This document shows positions 53,401-56,143 of a stretch of DNA of 56,143 nucleotides, in pieces; the stretch's first letter is position 1; each line of letters opens with the position of its first letter. This DNA is from Nocardia transvalensis NBRC 15921 (GTDB lineage: Bacteria > Actinomycetota > Actinomycetes > Mycobacteriales > Mycobacteriaceae). A model generated the notes under the pieces. The model made no database searches, was not told where the DNA came from, and saw only the letters and a program-made list of their open reading frames with translations. The stretch spans positions 1-56,143 of the forward strand of contig NZ_BAGL01000076.1 in the NCBI RefSeq assembly GCF_000308875.1. The letters run 5' to 3'. The position numbers were made by a program, and so were the translations under genes.

Positions 53401-56143
53401 GCGGCGATCCAGCTTGCCGACCGGGGTCAGCGGGATCTCGTCGAGCACCATGATCGACGTCGGCACCATGTACTCCGGCAGCGACGCGGCCACGTGGTCG
53501 GTCAGCTCCGCCACGTCGACCGTGCGACCGGCGGCGGCGCGCACGTAGGCGACCAGGATGGTGGTCCCCGCCTCGGTCTTGTGCCCGACGGTCACCGCGA
53601 AGTCGACCGTCTCGTGCGCCACCAGCGCGGCGTCGATCTCGCCCAGTTCGATCCGGAAACCGCGCACCTTCACCTGGAAGTCGGAGCGGCCCACATACTC
53701 GACCTCGCCCGACTCGGTCCAGCGCACGACGTCACCGGTCCGGTACATCCGCTCGCCCAGCGCCGCACCGTTACCCCCGACGCCCTCCGCACCACTACCC
53801 CGAGCGCCAGCGAAGGGGTTGGCCACGAACCGATCCGCCGTCAGCCCCGCGCGGGCGTGATATCCCCGCGTCAGCTGGATGCCCGACAGGTACAGCTCAC
53901 CCGCGACACCCACTGGGACCGGTCGCAGTCGCGAATCCAGGATCAGTGACTGCATGCCGCGGATCGGGCCGCCGATGGTGACCGTGTCGCCCGGCACCAG
54001 CGCATCGCTGATGTTGGTCATGATGGTGGTCTCGGTCGGCCCGTACCCGTTGTGCACGGAGCGAATCGGGCCACCCTCACCCAGCGGAACCGCCCAGCGC
54101 GCGATCAGATCCGCCGGTACGGCCTCGCCACCGGCGACCAGGACCCGCAGGCTGTCGAGGCCCGCCGGGTCGATGGTCGCCAGCGCCGACGGCGTGATGA
54201 AGGCGTGCGTGACGCCCTCGCCGCGGATCAGTTCGGACAGCTCCTCGCCGCCGTACACGCCCGTGGGCACGACCACCAGCGCACCGCCCGCACCGATCGC
54301 GAGCAGGAACTCGAGGATCGAGGCGTCGAAGCTCGGCGACGCGAAATGCAGTGCGCGCGAATCGGAGTCGAGGTCGTAACGCTCGGCCTGTTCGGCGCAG
54401 AAGTTGGCCAGGCCGGCATGGGTGACCACGACGCCCTTCGGCAGGCCGGTCGACCCGGAGGTGTAGATGACGTAGGCCGGATGCGCCGGGCGCAGCGGCC
54501 GCACGCGGTCGGCCGCGGTGACGGCCGCGGCGTCGAACCCGTCGAGGTCGAGGTCGTCGAGAACCAGCCACTCCACCGACTCGGGCAGGTCGCCGCGGAC
54601 CGCCTCGGTGGTCAGGCCGATCGGCGAACCGGAGTCGGTGACCATGTGCGCGATGCGGTCGGCCGGGTAGGCCGGATCGATCGGCACGAAGGCCGCGCCG
54701 CTCTTGGACACCGCCCATTCGGCGAAGTACGAATCCGCCGAGCGCGGCACGGCGATCGCCACCAGGTCCTCGGCGCCGATACCGCGCTCGATCAGCAAGC
54801 GCGCCAGGCGGTTCGACCGCTCGTCCAGCTCGCGGTAGCTGAGCCGGGTGTCGCGATAGACGACCGCCAGGGCCTCCGGATCGCGCGCGACGGCCTCCGC
54901 CAGCAGTTCCGGCAGGGTCCGCGCGGGCACGGCGGGCGCGCCGGTTCGCGCGACCAGATCGTCGCGCTCCTCGGCCGCCAGGATCTCCAGATCGCCGACC
55001 GGCGTCTGCGGGCGGGCGATGATCTCCCGCAGCAGCCGCGTGAAGCGATCCGCGAAGCCCTCGACCGTGTCCTCGTCGAAAAGGTCACGCGCGAAGGAGA
55101 ATTCGGCGAGCATGCGCGAACCGTCGGCCGCCTCGCGGACGGTCAGCGACAGGTCGAACTTCTCGATACCGGCCTCGAATTCGACCGCCCCGACCCGCAG
55201 GCCGGGCAGTTCGAACGCCGTCTCGGGCAGGTTCTCGAACGACAGCGCCACCTGGAACAGCGGGTTGCGCGCGGTCGACCGCTCCGGCTGGAGCAGTTCG
55301 ACCAGCCGCTCGAACGGGATGTCGGCGTGCGCGAACGCCTGCAGATCCGTATCGCGGGTGCGCGAGAGCAGTTCGCCGAAGCTCAGCTGCCCGGTCACCT
55401 CGGTGCGCAGCACGACCGTGTTGACGAACATGCCGATCATGTCGTCGAGTTCGGCCTCGCCGCGGCCCGCGATCGGGCTGCCTACGGCGATGTCCTCGGT
55501 CCCCGACAGCCGGGCCAGGAAGACCGCGAGGGCGGTGTGCACGACCATGAACAGCGTCGTGTTCCGCTCGCGCGCGATCTGTCCCAGCGCGGTCCGCAGT
55601 TCGGTGTCGATCGGGAAGACCACGCGCCCACCGCGATACGACGGCACGGTCGGCCGCGGCCGGTCGGCGGGCAGGTTCAGCTCGTCGGGCACGCCGTCCA
55701 GCGCGGTGCGCCAGTAATCCGCCTGCGCGGAGATCAGGCTCTCCGGATCGTCCTCCGCGCCCAGCACGCGGCGCTGCCACACGCTGAAGTCGGCGTACTG
55801 CACCGGCAGCGGCGACCAGTCGGGCGCCTCGCCGGCGGTGCGGGCGGTGTAGGCGATCATCACGTCGCGGGTCAGCGGGGCCATCGACCAGCCGTCCGCG
55901 GTGATGTGGTGGGCCACGAACACCAGCACGTGCTCGACCGCGTCCGTGTCGACGCGCAGCAGCCGGGCCCGCAGCGGGACCTCCGCCGTCACGTCGAATC
56001 CGGTGGTGATCAGCTCGGCGATGGTGTCCCGCAACGCCTCCGGGCGCACCGCGACCGGGGTGAGGTCCGGGAGGGCCTGCGCGGCGGGCAGCACCACCTG
56101 GTGCGCCGCGCCCTCGGCCTCGGGGTAGACCGTGCGCAGGATC
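38443..56143 (-). CDS. Giant non-ribosomal peptide synthetase (5' end outside window)
   Basis: Over 5,890 residues in one frame; the frame stays open past the right edge, inside a condensation domain. Domains in order (approximate positions, descending): C1 >56143-55000 (HHITADGW), A1 54930-53400 (YTSGSTGLPKG, GKLDRRALPEP), T1 near 53260 (LGGDSILS), E1 53110-51690 (HHFVVDGVSW), C2 51640-50330 (HHILLDGW), A2 50270-48770, T2 near 48640, E2 48480-47060, C3 47020-45700, A3 45650-44140, T3 near 44010 (LGGNSLIATQ), C4 43840-42500 (HHISGDG), A4 42420-40890, T4 near 40770 (VGGNSILS), C5 40590-39260 (HHILFDGW), degenerate A5 39200-38446. E1 and E2 imply two D-residues. Assuming the usual alignment to GrsA, the pocket residues of A2 and A3 are almost the same (D-V-W-D-F-V/A-L-V/I-T), so they may load the same substrate. 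No thioesterase or reductase follows. The product is unknown. Confidence 0.97.
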   Translation of the reverse strand, partial: ILRTVYPEAEGAAHQVVLPAAQALPDLTPVAVRPEALRDTIAELITTGFDVTAEVPLRARLLRVDTDAVEHVLVFVAHHITADGWSMAPLTRDVMIAYTARTAGEAPDWSPLPVQYADFSVWQRRVLGAEDDPESLISAQADYWRTALDGVPDELNLPADRPRPTVPSYRGGRVVFPIDTELRTALGQIARERNTTLFMVVHTALAVFLARLSGTEDIAVGSPIAGRGEAELDDMIGMFVNTVVLRTEVTGQLSFGELLSRTRDTDLQAFAHADIPFERLVELLQPERSTARNPLFQVALSFENLPETAFELPGLRVGAVEFEAGIEKFDLSLTVREAADGSRMLAEFSFARDLFDEDTVEGFADRFTRLLREIIARPQTPVGDLEILAAEERDDLVARTGAPAVPARTLPELLAEAVARDPEALAVVYRDTRLSYRELDERSNRLARLLIERGIGAEDLVAIAVPRSADSYFAEWAVSKSGAAFVPIDPAYPADRIAHMVTDSGSPIGLTTEAVRGDLPESVEWLVLDDLDLDGFDAAAVTAADRVRPLRPAHPAYVIYTSGSTGLPKGVVVTHAGLANFCAEQAERYDLDSDSRALHFASPSFDASILEFLLAIGAGGALVVVPTGVYGGEELSELIRGEGVTHAFITPSALATIDPAGLDSLRVLVAGGEAVPADLIARWAVPLGEGGPIRSVHNGYGPTETTIMTNISDALVPGDTVTIGGPIRGMQSLILDSRLRPVPVGVAGELYLSGIQLTRGYHARAGLTADRFVANPFAGARGSGAEGVGGNGAALGERMYRTGDVVRWTESGEVEYVGRSDFQVKVRGFRIELGEIDAALVAHETVDFAVTVGHKTEAGTTILVAYVRAAAGRTVDVAELTDHVAASLPEYMVPTSIMVLDEIPLTPVGKLDRRALPEPVLGTREYRAPASETESIIAEVFADVLGVDRVGLDDSFFSLGGDSILSIQLVSRAKARGVVFSPRDVFEQRSVAGLAEVAASGVAAERVVLAELPGGGVGEIPLLPVMTQFLSSGSSYQRFSQSMTLRLPDGIDRETLVATIGAVFDHHDVLRTRLLGDLENGWQFEALDRGAVDVDALVHRVEVPAGITDDELATLSSAEYDAALGRLDPANAAMVQFVWFAFPDRRDVLLIAGHHFVVDGVSWRILIPDLATAWSQLVADQPVALPANGTSMRRWAHALADEATAPSRVAELPFWQQVSATPDPLLGARPFDPAVDTNATVERVQVTLPPEVTDAVLTAIPGLYHGGVNDGLLSALAMAAARWRGDRAEATLIRLEGHGREEDVVPGADLSRTVGWFTTVYPVRLDLAGADLGEAFAGGDAVGRIVKSVKEQLLSVPDKGLGHGLLRYLNPETGPALGTVGQISFNYLGRVSTGDASEQFGELGWVPVDDLGELDALMDADMPANATVDINAIVTDGEAGPQLGATFAYPSGLLTRDRAQEFADLWVAALTALATHARRPDVGGFTPSDLALVRATQSDIEGWERRYPNLTEVWPLSTLQSGLLFHALLTQATFDVYTIQAVVRLGGTLDTARLRDAAQAVLERYPNLRTAFVASDDGSSVQVVLDRIEVPWREVDLTGVPADRRTAELDRLVAEDRATHFDLSAPPLLRYTVYRTAADEWQLVITTHHILLDGWSMPLLMRDLLVLYAVRGDAAALGRPASYRNYLGWLAARDKQQSLDTWRQALDGVDEPTQLAPQTSLDETFEIGKRVVEIDADRTERVKRLCAELGITVNTLVQAAWGVLVSRMTGRDDVVFGATVSGRPAELPGIETMVGLFINTLPVRVRVDNQATVAQLLTGLQGEQADLLDHHYVGLPEIQRVAGVGAQFDSLIVFESYPVDKAAIAETSSIDGMSVLDAGINDDTHYPITVMVTAESTIVLTLKHLLSRFTAAEMETLATRLVRIVDELLADPRGRVADIDVLGNAERDRILVEWNDTRHEIASELLLDGYRRTVAAHPDRVAVVYEGDELTYREFDERVNRLARELISRGVGAESFVALGIRRSLDLVVAMYAVITAGGAYVPLDPDHPADRTAYVLETADPVCVLTRAEDEVPLPEDAPVVLLESLDLSGHDASPVRAEELLRPVLPEHAAYVIFTSGSTGRPKGVAVSHSAIHNQTTFMLAEYPLGVDDVYFQKTATTFDVSLWGYFMPLRAGAKLVVATHDGHRDPIYLAETIAAQGVTMTDFIPSMLNVFAAQTAPGSIPTLRTMFVVGEALQPETVAAIRAVSDAAVFNLYGPTEAAVTITYWPATGEERLSVPIGRPEWNSRAYVLDSRLRPVPVGVAGELYLAGDQLARGYVARPDLTSDRFVANPFGTGERMYRTGDLVMWHEPGFLDYIGRTDFQVKVRGFRIELGEIDAALTAHPDVDFAVTVGRKTEAGADILVAYVKAAPERAVDVNRVSEFVAGRVPEYMVPTVIMVIDEIPVSSVGKLDRRALPDPELTLHEYRAPTSDTEAVIAEVVAEVLGLERVGVDDSFFSLGGDSILSIQLVSRAKARGVVFSPRDVFERRTVAGLAEVATSAADAERQRLAELPGGGIGDIPVLPFMASVLSNAEGGSYERFSQSMTLRLPDGIDRATLVATIGAVFDHHDVLRTRLRGDAESGWRFEALDRGAVDVDALLRRVDLAGDIADAELTRIANAEYDAALDRLDTANAAMAQFVWFAFEGDRPGILLIVAHHFVVDGVSWRIVIPDLATAWSQLVAGQPVALPENGTSVRRWAHALVDAAAERTAELPFWQQISATPDPLLGARAFDPAVDTNATVDSVRVSVPAAVTDAVLTALPGLYHGGANDGLLSALAMAVTRWRGVQAGDAVLVRLEGHGREEDVVPGADLSRTVGWFTSVYPVRLDLAGANLTEAFAGGAAAGRIVKSVKEQVLSVPDKGLGYGLLRYLNPETASALGAVGQISFNYLGRVSAADVPAQFAEIGWVPVDDLGELSAVQDAEMPANGVLDINAIVTDGEDGPQLNASFAFPAGLLTREQAQQVADLWVEALTALADHARGTDVGGLTPSDLPLVRTTQSDIEVWERQYPAVADVWPLSSLQSGLLFHAMLSAATVDVYTQQAVVDFEGALDVERLRRAAQGILERYPNLRVVFVADSQGEPVQIVLDRVEVPWQEADLTDLPEADRAAEVQRRLEADRLTHFDMGTAPLLRFAVYRTGETAWHLSITAHHILFDGWSMPLLMQDLLVLYAVHGETAALPRVPSYRTFLAWLSGRDRDESLRAWTRALAGVDEPTQLAPPPKSEETYATGHRVVTLDAEYTRRLTAYCADLGITVNTLVQAAWAVLVGRITGRDDVVFGATVSGRPADLPGVESMVGLFINTLPVRVRMDDSATVAQLLTGLQGEQADLLDHHYVGLPDIQRAAGIGAQFDSLVVFESYPVDKDAITAASAIDGVSVVGAGMIGGTHYPMTLLVKAEQTIEIVLEHLLSRFSAEEADVLASRLTTIIDGLLAGGDVRDLDILEPAERERILVEWNDTREEVAPELLLDGYRRAVAAHPDRIAVSYEGDTLTYREFDERVNLLARRLIYQGVGPESLVGLSIRRSLDLVVGMYAILTAGGAYVPLDPDHPAERIAHVLETAQPVCVLTRTVDEVPVPEGIEVMNLDTVDLDGFEVSPLEDDELLAPVRPDNPAYVLFTSGSTGRPKGVAVSHAAINNQITVMLTAYPMTAEDVYLQKTPTTFDVSLWGYFMTLRVGATLVVATPDGHRDPLYLAETIAAQGVTFTDFVPSMLTVLATHTAAGALPTLRTVFAAGEALPPETVTAVHEISDAAVHNLYGPTEAAITVAHWTATGTESPSVPIGRPEANSQLYVLDSRLRPVPAGVVGELYLAGDQLARGYLRRPDLTSDRFVANPFGANGERMYRTGDLVVWREVDGEGVLEYIGRADFQVKFRGQRIELGEIESVLLAEPSVSQAVALVVSSELGDQLVVYAVPAPGERIDQDSLLAVAARNLPAYMVPSQVIALDAFPLNPSGKLDRKALPAPTFTRREFRAPSTPIEEIVAGVFAEVLGVERIGADDDFFALGGNSLIATQVIARVGTAVGSRVPVRTLFERSTVTAFAAAIESHTRDTGAPVLGEIERPENIPLSLAQQRMWFLNQFDQGSSAYNVPMAVRLTGDLNLAALRSAVADVVARHEVLRTVYPETESGPVQVILPVAQAVPEVEFGTVAAAEIESAVLGVVSTSFDVTSTVPLRVAVFEITDAPEGAREYVLAMVVHHISGDGSSMAPLTRDVMTAYAARAAGEPPSWAPLAVQYADYAVWQRELLGSEDDPESLAAKQIDYWKSALADLPDQLDLPADRPRPAVQSFAGAKVAIEIDGELHGALMDLARGESATLFMVVHTAFAVLLSRLSGTGDIAIGTPMAGRGERELDDLIGMFVNTLVFRTRVDGDESFAELLARQRDSDLQAFAHADVPFERLVEVLNPVRSTAHHPLFQVGLSFQNLGRTSLELPGLSLSGVDYDTQVSQFDLHLIVSDGYDDAGAPIGMGGVLTYATDLFDAATVERFAERFVRLLRKIVAAPTDAVGDIELLADGERAALIMGHNATGHEVDRSLTLVSLLDRTVAATPEAVALVGPDGTAITYAELGERVNRLARHLISEGVGPESRVALAFRRSVDLVVAMYAVSVAGGAYVPVDPDQPGERVGYILETAEPVRVLTSAAAGFEAPAAIADKVLRIDELDLSALPGEPVTDAERVAPLRPENTAYVIFTSGSTGRPKGVAVPHAAIVNQLLWETAEFGLGADDAVLLKTAATFDLSVWEFWTAAVCGGRLVIATADGHQDPEYLNDLMRRESVTTLHVVPSMLDALLTESGGALGDSLLRVLAIGEALPGATAQRFRRGNPKAGLFNLYGPTEAAVSITSHEVTAADTASVPIGAPDWNSRVYVLDSRLRPVPAGVPGELYLAGAQLARGYFGRADLSAERFVANPFEPGTRMYRTGDLVAWRADGELDYRGRTDFQVKIRGFRIELGEIEAAILALPEVAQTAVLAKSDARLGDRLVGYLVPTRSVSSATQDTAGLAALDVERVRTALAAALPSYMVPAAFVVLEALPLNVNGKLDRKALPEPEFETTAYRAPSTPVEHTLAEVFADVLGREEIGVDDDFFGVGGNSILSIQLVSRAKARGVRFGARDVFERRTIAGLAAVARLGGDEPELPTGPLVEVEPADAQAWERTYPSMTEVWPLSPLQSGLLFHAMMTQSTVDIYSQQAAIDFTGDLDVERLRTAAQAMIDRYPNLRVAFTTDSAGQPVQIVLDSVEVPWRTVDLTEIAEAERDAELERQMVEERAARFDMATAPQLRFVVFRTGADTWRLAVTAHHILFDGWSMPLLMRDLLVLYAVRGDRTVLPEPVSYRDFLAWLTTRDKEASLAAWAEALAGVDEPTQIAPQPKSVESYQIAKVHTELDAERTLQLTKFCAGLGITVNTLIQAAWGVLLGRLTGRDDVVFGATVSGRPPELPGIESMVGLFINTLPVRVRADGRRSVADLLTGLQSEQASLLDHHYVGLPDIQRVAGAAAGFDSLVVFESYPVDREAIAAASSIDGVSVTGVGFEGGTHYPLTLTVTDEATIGLSLEYLTNRFTQDEMQTMSNRLRWVLESLVHDPQAPVGDIEILDESERARILAESGVAGADSAQPSRVGARTVAKALGEVVEEDPEAPALLSGEDEIPYHVVDSRSSQLARVLIDRGVGPGDIVAVALPRSVDAVVAVWAVQKAGAASLFADGLSFGEIVSAGAGFGITMEPAASSLRWLVPSDPKVRAELAAAATHPVSYADRVRPLHEDHPAFVLRAGDAWTTLTQDEALDRADALREENEIDYESTTFTTATGGLPAVSEFLASATAGALSVVPTGDTPTDIADGEVTHWFVTPGESTDPADDEVRTITTE

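Noticed and set aside
38512..53949. Very long plus-strand open frames opposite the NRPS (for instance 41689-46632 and 46654-53949)
   Set aside because: They are antisense to a convincing NRPS in one continuous frame. Their sequences are Arg/Gly/His/Asp/Gln-rich with no domains, typical of mirror frames in GC-rich genes.
38443..56143. Siderophore (nocobactin-like) assignment of the NRPS
   Set aside because: No salicylate-activating domain, cyclization domain, lysine hydroxylase or iron-uptake gene is visible in the window, so no product class is claimed.

Overview
This is a 56 kb GC-rich chromosomal window with dense coding on both strands. It looks like a mycolate-type actinomycete (order Mycobacteriales), most plausibly Nocardia or a close relative. 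That rests on three things: strong third-position GC codon bias with GTG starts, protein sequences close to Mycobacterium tuberculosis types (thymidylate synthase, AroQ-type chorismate mutase), and the pgi / chorismate mutase / uvrD1 neighbourhood known from M. tuberculosis. No rRNA or taxonomic marker is present, so the genus is an inference.

Left part (1-17.4 kb) is mostly core metabolism and repair. It runs: UvrD/PcrA helicase (cut by the window edge), chorismate mutase, succinate-semialdehyde-type dehydrogenase, pgi, and a nitrobindin-like barrel protein. Next is a TetR-controlled divergent group (AidB-type acyl-CoA dehydrogenase plus TetR against enoyl-CoA hydratase and a condensation-fold acyltransferase). 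A divergent FMN-barrel protein / MocR regulator pair follows, then DUF2630, a type-B carboxylesterase, an Fpg/Nei glycosylase, cobF, and the thyA-folA operon.

Middle part (17.5-38.4 kb) is accessory. A cupin gene precedes a DyP peroxidase with a C-terminal encapsulin-loading tail and its encapsulin shell gene. A NUDIX gene and a DHA2 exporter follow. A TetR / APC permease / two DUF1989 proteins / carboxyltransferase cluster resembles the guanidine (formerly 'urea carboxylase') pathway, but its carboxylase lacks biotin-carboxylase and biotin-carrier domains. Then come an epoxide hydrolase / WYL regulator pair, a vanadium-haloperoxidase-like protein with a changed metal-site residue, an ABC exporter, a Uma2 protein, an SRPBCC-ArsR-VOC operon, and a TPR-type regulator that seems to have lost its HTH. 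Between 20.4 and 31.3 kb a ~30-bp dispersed palindromic repeat occurs at four sites, and two tandem arrays (22 bp and 25 bp units) lie beside copies of it.

Right part (38.4-56.1 kb) is one giant NRPS gene on the minus strand, whose 5' end lies outside the window. The visible order is C-A-T-E / C-A-T-E / C-A-T / C-A-T / C-A*, where A* is an eroded adenylation half-domain. No carrier or thioesterase follows. The fourth module looks as if an epimerization domain was deleted from it.

The most promising items for follow-up are the NRPS terminus, the excised E domain, the split or decayed carboxylase, the in-frame repeat in that gene, and several clear palindromic operators between divergent regulator/target pairs.
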